Positions 45,062 through 57,823 of a DNA stretch of 64,000 nt are shown in pieces. Every line of letters begins with the position of its first letter. The stretch's first letter is position 1. The translations under genes were made by a program, and so were the position numbers. The DNA is taken from assembly GCA_035610835.1 (NCBI GenBank), contig CM069454.1, forward strand, positions 64,450,883-64,514,882. The letters run 5' to 3'. Below the pieces are notes generated by a model, which worked only from the letters and a program-made list of their open reading frames with translations, searched no databases and had not been told where the DNA came from. This stretch comes from Ophiura sarsii. Lineage: Eukaryota; Echinodermata; Ophiuroidea; Amphilepidida; Ophiuridae.

Positions 45062-45568
45062 GTAAGTTAATAAATCTAGCTTTTCTTGTTTCTGATGCCA
45101 AGATATAGTTTGTGCCAAGCCACTGAAATGACTGCAGGTCAAAAGCGTAATGGTTCTATAGGTTGTAAGTTATATTATCAATTTGTTCTTTTAAGCGAAT
45201 TTTGTTTCTAATGCCAAGACATTTCATTAAACTCATAACAATAATGTATGCCAAGCCACTGAACTGATTAGGTCAAAGAGCGCATCTGTTTTTTCAAGAG
45301 AAATATGATATGCGCGCTATGTCACTATTACAAAGACATACTTGGAGATTATTATTTGAGTAATATAAAGGTCAAGTTCAGACGTCGATTTTGTACTGTT
45401 ACGTGAATTCTATTCTTGTTTTCATTTCGATTTGGTTTCAATCAGACTAAAAATGCCTGCATCATGCTTATTGCCTACCACGTAATACGATACGAAAGAG
45501 TACAATTACGAAAAACTTATGGCTCATTCCTTTTATGTTTTTTTTTAATGTTTGTTTCACTATATCAG

Positions 45569-45703
45569 AGTTATCGTGTACGAGACCAGCATATTGTGAC
45601 ACAGATTCCTCTTCCCGAGACAGTCGCTGACACATGGCGTATGGTTTTAGACTACAACTTCTCTTCCATTGTTATGATTAACACGTTGGACTACAAGGAT
45701 CCG
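45569..45703 (+). CDS. RPTP exon: D2 WRMV helix
   Basis: A 135-nt exon, phase 0 at both ends (acceptor cactatatcag, donor gtgtgt). It encodes SYRVRDQHIVTQIPLPETVA, then DTWRMVLDYNFSSIVMINTL and DYKDP. It corresponds to the two D1 exons at 27532 and 28887 joined (37+98 nt). The D1 motif QGP is QIP here. The donor is weak but the frame to the next exon is clean. Confidence 0.9.
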
Positions 45704-46439
45704 GTGTGTATACAAATTTGGTATTATTGTGCAACACTAAAATGTGTGATTTCCGGAAAGCTTCGGAGGTTATCGACTATGTCCGTACATGTGCTTCATA
45801 TGTCTTATCGCTAATAATTCGCTTTGGTGGAACTAATATGTTAGAATTCGTATTCAGTATCGAAGTGTTTCGTGTAAACCGATTATCACTATATCAACTG
45901 AATCACGCTTTCGAGTCCTGAACACATGTTCTAGGACATGTGCTAGCAGTCATAAAGGTGCGTGATCCAGTTACCAGGGAGTTACTGTCGCATCCTACGC
46001 CTCTTGGCCCTACTACATCATATATATGGAGGGCGCTATACCATTCACCTTAGTAACCAGCTAGGGGGGGGGGGGGGGGGGGGGGGTGGGGTACCGCGCC
46101 ATTTTGTCTCGAAGCAATGGTCATGACGTCATATTTTGGTCGATTTTCTGAACTTTTGTATTGGATTTACGTGCAAAATATATGCCCTTGGCAGCATACT
46201 TTCCCGGGTGTGTGGGTGCACTTTAAATTTCAGATGTTCTAAAATGGACGGATATCTAACCAATTTGATAAAAAAACACGATCCACACACCCCAGAATTG
46301 CAAAAAAAGCATAAAATAAGTCCACTTTTTTGTGCCTTTGAACAGAGTGGCGGCCGGGATTGTAGAATTTAACACGTGCATTAACCCATGACCCATGACC
46401 CATGATATAAATAAATTATTTGCGTTATATTTTTTCAAT

Positions 46440-46513
46440 TAGCACGGTTAGTGTAATGGAAAGGAACTCGCTTAAAGAGCGAGAGGTTGTGGGTTCGAGT
46501 CCCATTAGGAGCA
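46440..46513 (+). pseudogene. tRNA-like pseudogene / SINE head
   Basis: Clear anticodon stem CTCGC-TTAAAGA-GCGAG (anticodon position AAA), T-arm GTGGG-TTCGAGT-CCCAT with box B GGTTCGAGTCC (46492-46502), 3' acceptor strand TAGGAGC, and a T5 terminator just after. The 5' acceptor strand does not pair with the 3' one, so it is unlikely to be a functional tRNA. Confidence 0.55.
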
Positions 46514-46599
46514 CTTTTTGTTTTATATGCTGGATTTGCTTAGCATCATCTGTATGCTTGCCCACGCGGACACCACACTGCTGGCGTTTACCGTATCAG

Positions 46600-46815
46600 G
46601 GTTACGCCATTTTTTTCTCGAAAATGTCAAAAAAAATTACCGTTCTTTTAAAAATAAGAATTATAATCAAATTACAAACACATTTTGTGCGAGAGCAACA
46701 CACACATTTGGCAAAAATGGCACAATAAAAATCCGTTCGTTATAAATAAATGGACATAGTTAAATAATAAAACTATCACAATTATAGTCGTAAATCTCTG
46801 TGGCGTGCGTAGGTT
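46600..46815 (+). repeat. SINE-like repeat, related copy at 56750-56905
   Basis: Shares CACATTTTGTGCGAGAG, AAAATCCGTTCGTT, AAATAAATGGA and AATCTCTGTGGCGTGC with 56759-56902. Confidence 0.6.
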
Positions 46816-47347
46816 GGCCATGTCGTAGCTATCGGAAATCACGGGTTCGAATTTTCCCATTATTTTCTATTTTTTAAACTTGATGGTATATTAATGTAAA
46901 CATCATTGTTATGTCAATTTTTATCAATTATAAATGCCGCCCATGCGTTTATAGTTTTCTTTTTATTTATTTATCTATCATAATGTATCCTTGATTTATT
47001 TAACTTTGTCTAAACAATTAAAATGCGTAAACAATTATATTATTGCTCGATATAGAGTGATTTAACTTGAGTTCAGTTTGATAATATGATAGCAAAACTT
47101 GTTGTAAAACCATTTTACCAGTGTGTCCAACAATTTCACACTTTGGTAATACATTTAGAGATGTCACTTTTAGCTTGTTATAGCTAGGCTCAATATAAGC
47201 AAGTTTGCGACCTCTATAATTTTAGGCTGGTAACACAATCCCACAGTGCATTTCGTTAAAACAGTGTACATTATTTTTCCACGATACGTATCACGTGATA
47301 ACCACGATCGATTTCGCAAAATATTGCAAAATGGCGCGGTACCCCAG

Positions 47348-47382
<35 letters not shown>

Positions 47383-47536
47383 TAGTAACCAGCTTGCCTA
47401 ATCATGGCCGACACTGTCAACTGATAGTCACATTGTTATGAATAAATACTATGTTCATATTACATCTTATGGAGTACAGAGAGTATTCTTTCAGTTACCT
47501 ATTTGATTTCATCTGGTGATAGTAGAAATATATATA

Positions 47537-48197
47537 CAGGGTGTCCAAAACAAACTGTGCACATGTTTACCAAACTTATTGACCATGAAGTTCTAAAAGT
47601 TGGTGTAACATTTTTATACATATCGCAAGGCTAAAAGCTCAGCTTTCAGATCCCGTTTATTTCATCTGATTTGGTTTTGTCAATCCTGAGATACGATCAA
47701 TTAACTTAAGCTACCTAAAACCGATGTTGTGTCACCTTTACATACAGAATGCTTTATCATAAACATCAAACTGATACTAATTTGTTTTTCCAATTGGCAT
47801 CAATCCGTCTTGAAACGTTGGGGAGGGTGGGGGCATTCGGTCTGAATCTTTAAAATATTCAGTTCTGTTTGGCTTTACAGACACTCATTCGATCGCAATA
47901 CAAACAAATTATAATTGCATAACATTTGCTAAGACCATTCGAACAGGTGGAAGATTTGTATCTCCGGAGTAAACCTTTCTATTCATTGCAAACTGTAAAG
48001 TGGCCCAACATCGATTTTAAGTAGCTTTAGTTAATTAGTCATATCTCAAGATTGACAAAACCAAATCAGATGAATTCAACGGTATCTGAAAGCCAAGCGT
48101 ATAGTCTCTCAATATGTATAATGATGTTACACCAAACTGTAGAATTTCATGGTCAATAAGTTGGGTAAACACGTGCACAATTTTTAGGAACAACCCT
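47537..48197. mobile_element. TA-flanked MITE with ~200-bp inverted arms
   Basis: A 661-bp element flanked by TA. Its ends start (C)AGGGTGTCC-type and AAGGGTTGTTCC-type, and the arms match as inverted complements through TGTGCAC, TTGACCATGAA, GGTGTAACAT and AAACCAAATCAGATGAA-type blocks. The CAGGGTGTCC terminus is typical of mariner-like elements. It ends about 170 bp before the exon at 48366. Confidence 0.8.
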
Positions 48198-48365
48198 TAG
48201 TGTACAAATAATTGTGTAAAGAGAGTCTGATTCAGAATCCTTAGACTACTTCCACGCGCGCTGCCCAAACCCGTATTCAGTTAACGGCACGTGTATGTTC
48301 TGTCATATTAAAAGGGTTGTTATTCGAATTATAATGCATTTGTGTTCTTTATCGTTACTCTACAG

Positions 48366-48500
48366 AGCATGGCCAAGTATTGGCCTGATAAAGGGAAGAC
48401 GGCAACCTTCGGGCCCCTATCCGTGACGTGCTTGGCTGAAGATGAACGTCCACACGATGTCATCGTGAGAACATTCTGTGTATCCAACGTTCAGAATAAA
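48366..48500 (+). CDS. RPTP exon: D2 KYWPD and following strands
   Basis: A 135-nt exon, phase 0 at both ends (acceptor ttactctacag, donor gtacga). It encodes SMAKYWPDKGKTATFGPLSV, then TCLAEDERPHDVIVRTFCVS and NVQNK. KYWPD and the VIVRTF.V strand align with the D1 exon at 29356. Confidence 0.92.
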
Positions 48501-48839
48501 GTACGATATGCCATCTTTAAATATTATATATTGTAACAAACACGATTAATACACTGTTATTACGAACCAATGGGAAAGATGGAAACTAAAAATACGCGGA
48601 GAGCACTGAAAATGTGATATTTACAGTACGGGTACGCGATGAGTGTAAACACACTATGCGCTATGTTTCGATTCGTTGCTTATGCAACACGGGCTCGCGG
48701 ATTATTACTGCGGCTGTTATTAAACATGTTAACATATTTATATTCGTTTGAAATAATATTATGAGACCGCAAAAGTAAGGCACAGAATCGTAATTTTTGA
48801 TAAATATCGTCGTGTATGAATTTGGTCAATACCTGTGTA

Positions 48840-49690
48840 TCGGCCGAGTGCTTCAAACTAGCGTAACTTAATAGGGAGGTAGCTTAGGGAAGACATCAAA
48901 TCTCGACCGCCCGTTGACCGCCGGTTACGGTCGGTTCCGCCCGGTTCTTTCAGGTCAAATGTTTTACTAGTATATGAATATTCACGCATGCACCACTGAA
49001 CAACCGCCGGTTGACTTAATGCTGTAACCAGACCAATTTACACTATCAATCCGTTACTTTGCGGTCATAATAGCTCTCTCTATAATCGTTCTATAAAAAA
49101 ACCCATTCATATACTTTCGGTATTGATTTTAAAAAGTTAATTGAGCTATAAACAGATTGAAAAAGCCAACCCCAGCGAAAATCAATAGCTGTATTGTACT
49201 GGTTGTCAACTGAGACTATTACTTCAAGACTTTATTGCTCACGCGTGTGACGAGGCAGTATCAACCGGTCGTATTCACCAGAGTGTAACTATTTGACCTC
49301 ATTATGTGTGTATATTGTAACAGACGACACGTTTTGTGAGAACCGGGCGGAACCGGCCGTAACCGGCGGTCAACGGGCGGTCGAGTTTTGACGTGATCCC
49401 TTACCTCCCTACCTCCCTAGTAGTTATGCCCTAACCGTAGCGTAACTTACTAACGATGTAATTCTTAGAGCATAACTGGCGAGTAACACCAGCATAGTAA
49501 CAAGCGAGGTAAATATCCACATTAATCAGCATCGTCCCTTACAAAAGTAATTGTTGCATGCGTCAAATGTGTGTACATGTATCAAACAGCGATCATATTG
49601 ACACGAATAGTGTTCCGTAAAATTATAAAAGTGTCGTCAGTCGCTACGTCAAGCGTTGATTTAAATAACATGAATAATGCAACACGTCAC
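48840..49690 (+). repeat. Interspersed repeat with CGGCCG end, copy 3 (interrupted)
   Basis: Starts ATCGGCCGAGTGC, has GCGTAACTTA(A/C)TA-type pieces, is interrupted by the 48887-49400 MITE, and continues AGCGTAACTTACTAACGATG to AGCGTTGATTT. It matches 34085-34390 in inverted orientation. Confidence 0.55.
48887..49400. mobile_element. Harbinger-like MITE with TTA duplication
   Basis: A 514-bp element with TIRs of about 60 bp starting GGGAAGACATCAAATCTCGA (left) and GGGATCACGTCAAAACTCGA (right, inverted), containing CGCCCGTTGACCGCCGGTTA. Flanked by TTA (48884-48886 and 49401-49403), a 3-bp target typical of PIF/Harbinger. Confidence 0.85.
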
Positions 49691-49794
49691 ACCACGTCCA
49701 GTAGAGCAATGAAATCTGTGAATATGACGCCATTTTTGTGTTCGAAATTTCAAAGTTTATTTACCATTCTTTCAAAAATAAGGACCATAATTAC

Positions 49795-50599
49795 ATTGCC
49801 CGCAGAAAAGTTCGAGGAGAGACAACACACCGATCTGGTATTGGTAGCAATTTGGCTGCCTACCACAACTCTTTTATCATTTATTTCTATCAAACAGTAG
49901 CATATTTAAATTCGCACGCGCATCGGCCACGGCCACCTTTACAACGATTTGACAAGATTATTTATATAACGAGTTACAAAATTGGCTCTGAGCCTTGTGC
50001 GTGATGCGTGAAATAACATACAAAGATTCACAATTTTATGACAATAACACTAACAGTGATTGGTTGTCCCGATTGCAAAGCCAACCTACCATTAAGTAAG
50101 GATGGACTCCCGTATAAAAATAACAGGAATTTTTGATAACTAGATTTCACCTTGTACATACAAAGATTCACAATTTGATGACAATATTGCAAAGCCAACC
50201 TACCATTAAGTAAGGATGGACTTCCGCATAAAACTGACCGGAAATTTGGATAACTAGATTTCACCTTGTCACTGACATTTTTGGAATTGGTCCTGAAAAC
50301 ATGTATCATTAATATCTTTATTATTGCAATACTTTAATTTAAAGCCCGACTTTATTCTTGTTAATGAGCCAGCCTAACATAGACAAAGGCAGGACGGCGA
50401 CTACATATTATGACGACACCAATTGTAATACATTTAATACCTTTGAATTTCGTCTTCATTTTTATAACACTTCACCTAGGACTTTCTCTCCTGCAACTTT
50501 ATGTTGTCCCCTGTATGGGATTTGTTCTTGAAAATGCTAATTTAATTTGACTAAAGTGATAATTTTAGACAATTATTTGGCCAGGAAACGAAACCCGCC
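49795..50599 (+). repeat. 805-bp direct repeat, copy A
   Basis: Nearly identical to 51615-52419 with a constant offset of 1820 bp and no net indel; two substitutions noticed. Internally it contains a tandem pair of ~115-bp units (ACATACAAAGATTCACAATTT...GATTTCACCTTGT). No convincing coding region. Confidence 0.9.
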
Positions 50600-50639
50600 C
50601 GACCTGTGTTGTGTGTGAAATCACACCAATTCAACCATC

Positions 50640-51400
50640 ATTTACATATTTTTCATCAATTTTGATAGTCCTGGCCCCACGTCATTTATGAACTGAGGGC
50701 ACACACCCGACCCCACGTCTTAAAAAAGAAAGAACTGAGGGCACCTCCCGCCTTGAATTAATGGGCGGTGGGTGGTTTTTTACTAACCGGACCTCCCATT
50801 TCGACCAACGTTTGCATATTTTTCATCCATTTTGATAGTCCTGGCCCCACGTCATTTATGAACTGAGGGCACACACCCGACCCCACGTCTTAAAAAAGAA
50901 AGAACTGAGGGCACCTCCCGCCTTGAATTAATGGGGCGGTGGGTGGGTTTTTACTAGCCGGACCTCCCATTTCGACCAACGTTTACATATTTTTCATCCG
51001 TTTTGATAGTCCTGGCCCCACGTCATTTATGAACTGAGGGCACACACCCGACCCCACGTCTTAACAAAGAAAGAACTGAGGACACCTCCCGCCTTGAATT
51101 ATTTATCATCAATTTTGATAGTCCTGGCCCCACGTCATTTATGAACTGAGGGCACACACCCGACCCCACGCCTTAAAAAAGAAAGAACTGAGGGTACCTC
51201 CCGCCTTGAATTAATGGGGCGGTGGATGGGTTTTTACTAACCGGACCTCCCATTTCAACCAACGTTTACAAATTTATCATCAATTTTGATAGTCCAGGCC
51301 CCACGTCGTTTACGAACTGAGGGCACACCCCGACCCCACGTCTTAAAGAAAGGGAACTGAGGGCACCTGCTCGCCTTAAACTAAAAGGGTGGTGGGTGGG
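50640..51400 (+). repeat. ~170-bp tandem array between the direct repeats
   Basis: Five diverged or truncated copies of a unit with TTTTGATAGTCC(T/A)GGCCCCACG, GAACTGAGGGCACACACCCG, CCTCCCGCCTTGAATTAATG and CTAACCGGACCTCCCATTTC. Starts near 50661, 50835, 51001, 51114 and 51280. Confidence 0.8.
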
Positions 51401-51401
51401 T

Positions 51402-51616
51402 TTTTTTCTAACCGGACCTCCGTTGAGGATGGCAGCCAAAATGCGAATGGGGCTGGTACGATATCCAGATCGAGATCGGCCAAAACAAACCGCGGGAAAA
51501 ACCCGGAAGTGGGAGCTCAAATTACCGCGAAACAGTTTGAGCGCGCCAAGCCCAGAAAGGCAGAAACTTTCGGCAGGCAACTCTGTTCACCTTATATGCA
51601 CGTCGGTAAACTTAAT
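51402..51616 (+). repeat. 215-bp repeat, copy 1 (second at 56541)
   Basis: Nearly identical to 56541-56755 (TTTTTCTAACCGGACCTCCG ... CGTCGGTAAACTTAATT). CpG-rich; the overlapping ORFs appear in both copies but match no family. Confidence 0.85.
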
Positions 51617-52419
51617 TGCCCGCAGAAAAGTTCGAGGAGAGACAACACACCGATCTAGTATTGGTAGCAATTTGGCTGCCTACCACAACTCTTTTATCAT
51701 TTATTTCTATCAAACAGTAGCATATTTAAATTCGCACGCGCATCGGCCACGGCCACCTTTACAACGATTTGACAAGATTATTTATATAACGAGTTACAAA
51801 ATTGGCTCTGAGCCTTGTGCGTGATGCGTGAAATAACATACAAAGATTCACAATTTTATGACAATAACACTAACAGTGATTGGTTGTCCCGATTGCAAAG
51901 CCAACCTACCATTAAGTAAGGATGGACTCCCGTATAAAAATAACAGGAATTTTTGATAACTAGATTTCACCTTGTACATACAAAGATTCACAATTTGATG
52001 ACAATATTGCAAAGCCAACCTACCATTAAGTAAGGATGGACTTCCGCATAAAACTGACCGGAAATTTGGATAACTAGATTTCACCTTGTCACTGACATTT
52101 TTGGAATTGGTCCTGAAAACATGTATCATTAATATCTTTATTATTGCAATACTTTAATTTAAAGCCCGACTTAATTCTTGTTAATGAGCCAGCCTAACAT
52201 AGACAAAGGCAGGACGGCGACTACATATTATGACGACACCAATTGTAATACATTTAATACCTTTGAATTTCGTCTTCATTTTTATAACACTTCACCTAGG
52301 ACTTTCTCTCCTGCAACTTTATGTTGTCCCCTGTATGGGATTTGTTCTTGAAAATGCTAATTTAATTTGACTAAAGTGATAATTTTAGACAATTATTTGG
52401 CCAGGAAACGAAACCCGCC
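51615..52419 (+). repeat. 805-bp direct repeat, copy B
   Basis: Second copy of 49795-50599. Followed by a diverged third partial copy of its last ~190 bp (about 52490-52640: TTATGTTGTCCCCTGTATTGG ... CCGCCAACCAAGGACCTCAT). Confidence 0.9.
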
Positions 52420-52639
52420 AACCAAGGACCTCATTAAGGAACTTGGGCCAAAAGATTGACGTATCAATTATCAAATTACATCTCCCAGAAATTTCACCTG
52501 CCATTTTATGTTGTCCCCTGTATTGGACATTCCCCTCAAATTGATAATATAATTTGACGCAAGTGATAGTTTAGACAATTACTTTACGACGGAAATAAAT
52601 ACCGCCAACCAAGGACCTCATTAAGGTACTTGTACCAAC

Positions 52640-55600
52640 ATTTAACGAAAGGATCACACCCCTATTGTGAGCACTGTGAGATTGGAATATTGAGGTAATC
52701 TCCCGGGTAATCTAATATAGTATAGATTAGGGTTTTTTAAAATTTTAAATTTGTATTATTATTATTATTATTATTTTTTTTATTATTTTTTTCTTCTTCA
52801 AATTGCTATTGATATTTAGTATACATAATGTAAAAGCTTAAACGAGAAGATTGTGTAATAAGCAGGCCCTAGCTATTCGACGTCAGGACCATAACCGAAA
52901 ACCTACCCAAAATAATGCAGATTTACATGGACACATCCGTATGTTGACAGGAGGTTACCAATAGAATATTAATTATCAATGATTGAAATAACTACATCAC
53001 TCGTGAATTTCGGAATACAACATGTGATGGCCTAATGTAGGTGCTCGATCATAATACTCCATTTACCCAGTATATGCTAAGGCCAAAAAACATACATTGT
53101 ACACATGTACCTGTAAACGAGCTCAGGTCGGTAACCGAACCAAGACTAAATGTTGTAATATTAATACTGAAAGATGGCGAGCATGATGTGCTTCAGACAA
53201 TTGAAGTTTATTCATTAAACGTCCCTGTGATATATATAATACAAGACTATACAAGTGCTAGAGCTATTATTATGTTCGAGTTAACCTAGTATTCCTTCAT
53301 CGATTTAATTAAATCCTAAAGCAAAGCACATACCCTGTACCTGTATTGACTATGTAGTTAATTCTGTAGTTAATTCTAAGGGCCGACACATTGATTAATA
53401 GATAATCAATTTAAGTTAATTTGAGTAGTCATGAATAGTACATATGATAGACACAATATATAAGATATTATCAAGTGATTGAACTATGGTTAAGTTATCC
53501 ATTTTAAAACCAATTAAAATGTGCCTACAATGCAACATCCGCAATGATACATCATTCAATTGCTACAGCAAACCACGGGGTCGTATCGATAATGGCAAAT
53601 TAAGGGGGGGGGGGGGGGGGGGGGTGGCATAGTAAACAGAACAAGTCGACTATTTTCGAACAAGGACCCGACAAGAATTAACGGATAAAATATACGATAA
53701 GTGAAAACTGTAGTTTATATATGGACAAGATAATAAGAACGAAAAGGTTCATGCGACGCAGGACATGACGCCTAAATTTCAAACATTGTTCAAACTGACA
53801 AATTTGATATACATGAACGATAAAGGTTACAAACCAAACTTGAATACACTAAACGGTTTTGAACATATGCATATTAAGATTTGCCTACTTATGTAGGGTG
53901 CCGTGCCTATGTATATTTTCAAAGATTTAGGCAACAATTGTAAACTCCAAGAAAATAAGAGCGCTGATATATAGGGGTATTTCAATTGATAAATACACAT
54001 TCTACGCGCAATCATTAAATATTAAAAATAGATGTTAGCACATATTCCATGAATCCTATTTCCTACGGCTAATGGTAAAACTTTTTCATTATGGAATGTA
54101 AAAATGCACAGAGTATAAAACCTGATGACATGAAATGACATGTATTATTCTATTTCTATAAACCTCTGTTATCATTGATCATAGTTGAATAACAGAATAG
54201 AGCTGCATAAACAAGCTAAATAGATAGGTTTCAAGAGCTGTATGGTTGAGTAACTCCGGGAGTAACCCGTACGCATTCACAATAAGAGATTACTACATAA
54301 CCGGATTTGCTGAAAAAAGGTTTAGTTATTTTATAATTGATGTGCAACGCGTGACAATGAAAGCGTGTCCACAATCCATACCGTAATAAAACATCTCCAA
54401 ACCGATGAAAACCATGGCTACGACTCGGAGCTTGGAAATATGAAAACAGTTGCATCAATCCTCAAGAATTTGCCACGTTACCTTTCCCACTTGGAGACAC
54501 GATTTAAGATACCAGCCGATTTAACCAGAGTACTGATACGACCTTTGCTTTGATATTGTCTATTGACTTGGCTGGGTAAAAGTACTGTAGACCGTCTGTC
54601 TGCTTCAGATAAGAGGTATAACTTTCAAGGAATATGTATGTCCGTTGAATGTAAGCTTAATCTATTTCCATTTCCACGAATTGAACTTGTAAGGATCGCT
54701 CTATTTCCGCTACCGTAACTGTACGCCGCTCGGTGTCACCGTTAGACTCCGTAGCTAGTTGAGGAACGGATGGATGATACAGATGTTACACTACAGCTGA
54801 GGCATGTGGAAGTTTTGACAATGGTAAGCTTCAAGTGAAGTATCTAAATGGAAACAAGCAAAAGAAACAGAGAGCAAACCAGGGCAGACTAAGCATGTAA
54901 AACATATTAAAATGCAGACATGGAACACAAGTAGAATGTGACATGACGGTTGTTAATTCACTTATTCGCTGCTGGTGATTTAGTATACGTTGTGTTATCA
55001 CCTGATCAGTTAAACGTCAGAAGTAATTGGAAACCATGGGACCCCACGGGACCACATTCATGAGTCGAGTATACGACATAATTCATTTGACGAATTTTGA
55101 AAGAGTTCCTACCACGACCACCTACCGACGGCAACGTCAAAATCAGTCTAATATTGCTACGATAATTCCCATGATAACCTATTTCAAGGAACCCCGATGA
55201 TTATTGTTTTGAAAACCACAAGTAACATTTAAACATGATTTCTGATGATAAACAAATGACACGGTAACCAAAATACTACAAATAAATCGTTTCAAAAAAC
55301 AAACCAAAAAACGGATATGAACCGCCCGTGGAATAGATAGCGCCCTCAGTTACCATTATGACCAGATAGCCAAATCGCCTTAATTCGGTGAAAGTAATTA
55401 CGAACTATAAATTGATAATTTTTTAAAGACGTTGAGAAGATTAGACTGTAAATCGATAGATAGATAGATAGATAACTCTCTAGTGCCTCACTTTAGTTCA
55501 CAATTATAAGTTAATAGCTAACTATAGAATGAAGAGAATAGACAGTAATTTAAAGATTTAAAAAGCCCGCGGGCAACACATAATGACCGATAATCTACTT

Positions 55601-56540
55601 CAATTCCTAAATCGATAATGACAGCATATTATTGATATTCTGGCAAGACCTGGTATCACACCTGGTATAGAACCAAAACACTATAGACATTTGTTGAATG
55701 GATGCAGAACCATGCATTTAAACTATAATTATTTTAAACCTCTGAATGACCCCTCAACCTTTAATTTATGAGTATAAGGATTAGCGTATAATCACATTGG
55801 TACGAACCATAACCGTAACGCTTTGTAAAATATCCTGCATGATAATCGTAGAAGTACAATATAATATAAACAACACTATACTCTATCGTGCGCAACTTCT
55901 TGATACATTTTAGCATGAATGAATAGAACTGGCCGCGGAACGAGATCAACAACCTCGTGGCAAACCGAAAAAATAGCCCCTGGATTAACCAGGATTTTAC
56001 TTTTAAATACCTTTCGTACGCTCCCACTCGATATTCAATAAACAGCTAATCACGCGGAAGTGACCTAGTGTTACAACGAAAGTTGCATTAATATATCGAG
56101 TGGAAGCAAAACATTGACACGAATTGTACACATTTACGTGTTTTAGGTCTAACATAAGTATCATAATTGTCACCTAGCTGTTTGTAAATAATACTGCACG
56201 CTCCTGCCGAACAGATTCGGCCCTTAATAACTCTCAGCAGCCCGGTTGAAAAGCACAGAGAAAACTACGTGATCCGTCTTCCCACTTCAATCTCGCGTTT
56301 CTATGACACCATCAATTCCGACTGGCACCGAAATCCAACCAAAATACTATTATTAAAGTCCTTAACATTTTGACGATGAACCGTGAAACACTGACAGTTT
56401 ATCGCAGCCCTAAGATGATACATCGAGGCAAAAGTACACGAAAAGACGGGTGCACTAGGTCAGGACGAAGAAAATACTTGGCTGGATTGAATTTGGAATA
56501 AACACTGTTGATTGATGCCAATGACGTTTCCTCTGTGTGT
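52640..56540. other. RPTP intron, mostly unique sequence
   Basis: Contains an (ATT)n region near 52757-52785, a poly(G) run at about 53605-53623 and a (GATA)n run near 55459-55474. A weak frame at 54365-54553 (LGNMKTVASILKNLPRYLSH) faintly resembles BEL/Pao gag-like sequence; too short to call. No exon supported. Confidence 0.4.
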
Positions 56541-56755
56541 TTTTTCTAACCGGACCTCCGTTGAAGATGGCAGCCAAAATGCGAATGGGGCTGGTACGAT
56601 ATCCAGATCGAGATCGGCCAAAACAAACCGCGGGAAAAACCCGGAAGTGGGAGCTCAAATTACCGCGAAACAGTTTGAGCGCGCCAAGCCCAGAAAGGCA
56701 GAAACTTTCGGCAGGCAACTCTGTTCACCTTATATGCACGTCGGTAAACTTAATT
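56541..56755 (+). repeat. 215-bp repeat, copy 2
   Basis: See 51402-51616. Here it is joined to the SINE-like repeat 56756-56905 instead of the 805-bp repeat. Confidence 0.85.
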
Positions 56756-57189
56756 ATAAGCACATTTTGTGCGAGAGTATCATACAAAATGGTATAAAAT
56801 GGAAAAGAATTCACGATCAAAATCCGTTCGTTTTAAATAAATGGATCAATGGTTAAATAATAAACTATCACGATTCTAGCGTCAAATCTCTGTGGCGTGC
56901 TACTGTGATCCTGGCTTTTATAAAATATTTATTTGATTTCATGTTATTTAATGTATTAATTAATTAAATAATTATTGGTTGATTGATTGATTGGATGCTT
57001 GATTGTTTGAACTAATTTGTACAACTGTGTATGCATGATTGTGGTTAGTTTTGAAATATTTTATAATAAATTGGTGTATCATTGAGTATAATTATTATAC
57101 ACAAGTTGATAATAAATTGCATGATAAAATTCTCCCACTGATCATCATATCTATGTAATCGTCCATCGGACAAATAAGAAATTGTCGTT

Positions 57190-57362
57190 TAGTTACAGCA
57201 TAAACTGTTATGCTCCAACTTACTCTTGGGTCCGGTGAGGTATAAGCTTTAGCGTAAATTACCCGCCAGTTACTAGCCTAGTAGCTTACCCCAGTTTGGT
57301 GCTCTCAAAATGTTGGGTTACGCCTTAGTTACTAGCGAGGTAGCGTTATTCTTCGGCCGTAT
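57190..57362 (-). repeat. Interspersed repeat with CGGCCG end, copy 4
   Basis: Inverted complement of copy 1 (29690-29925): GCATAAACTGTTATGCTCCAAC to CTTCGGCCGTATG. Confidence 0.55.
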
Positions 57363-57668
57363 GTTTTTGTTCTCGTCCTATTTGAAGATCAATGCACTTG
57401 CGCAAATGTTGATATGCTCGTAAAAAATACCCCCCCCCCCCCCTATGGGCGCGTGCCATTGTCCACACATCGACATCAGCATTGATATTTCTAATTTACT
57501 CGAAACAATACGTACGCATTTATTAACTGGCGTTGTACGTTGTTAATTGCATCGTAGTTGCAATACCGCACACCATGGCCAAACACTCATATTGTAATAT
57601 GGTATCGCCCTGATAGCGATTACCATTACTGTCTACTGGCAATAATATATCTCCACATCTTGTCACAG

Positions 57669-57823
57669 AGTGGTGGAAAGCGTACCATCTGTCATTTCTC
57701 ATTACGTAACTGGCCGGCAGAAAATGACGAACCCAGATCGGTAAATTCCGTGATTGCTTTGATGAACCATCTCACGACGTGGAAGGAACAATGTGGGAAT
57801 GAACGGGTCGTTGTACAATGCAT
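57669..57823 (+). CDS. RPTP exon: D2 degenerate WPD loop
   Basis: A 155-nt exon, phase 0 in and phase 2 out (acceptor cttgtcacag, donor gtaaga), matching the D1 WPD exon in length and phase. It encodes SGGKRTICHFSLRNWPAEND, then EPRSVNSVIALMNHLTTWKE, and ends with NERVVVQC. The WPD aspartate is alanine (WPA), and the HC of the P-loop is QC. It lies 9.2 kb from the previous exon across a repeat-rich intron. Confidence 0.93.

Larger units (their letters stand above)
46063..47383. mobile_element. Element with poly(G)/poly(C) inverted ends
   Basis: The left end is AGGGGG (a run of over 20 G) then TGGGGTACCGCGCCATTTTG; the right end is the inverted complement with a run of over 30 C. The 11-bp direct repeat AGTAACCAGCT flanks it (46052-46062 and 47384-47394). 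It contains a tRNA-like SINE and a further repeat piece. No ORF of known function. Confidence 0.65.

Noticed and set aside
46440..46513. Functional tRNA gene
   Set aside because: Anticodon and T arms are good, but the 5' acceptor strand does not pair with the 3' one; better explained as SINE head or pseudogene.
51396..51824. 142-residue ORF spanning two repeats
   Set aside because: It crosses the border of the 215-bp and 805-bp repeats, which occur separately elsewhere in the window.
54365..54553. BEL/Pao gag-like remnant
   Set aside because: Only one short weakly similar stretch; not enough to call an element.
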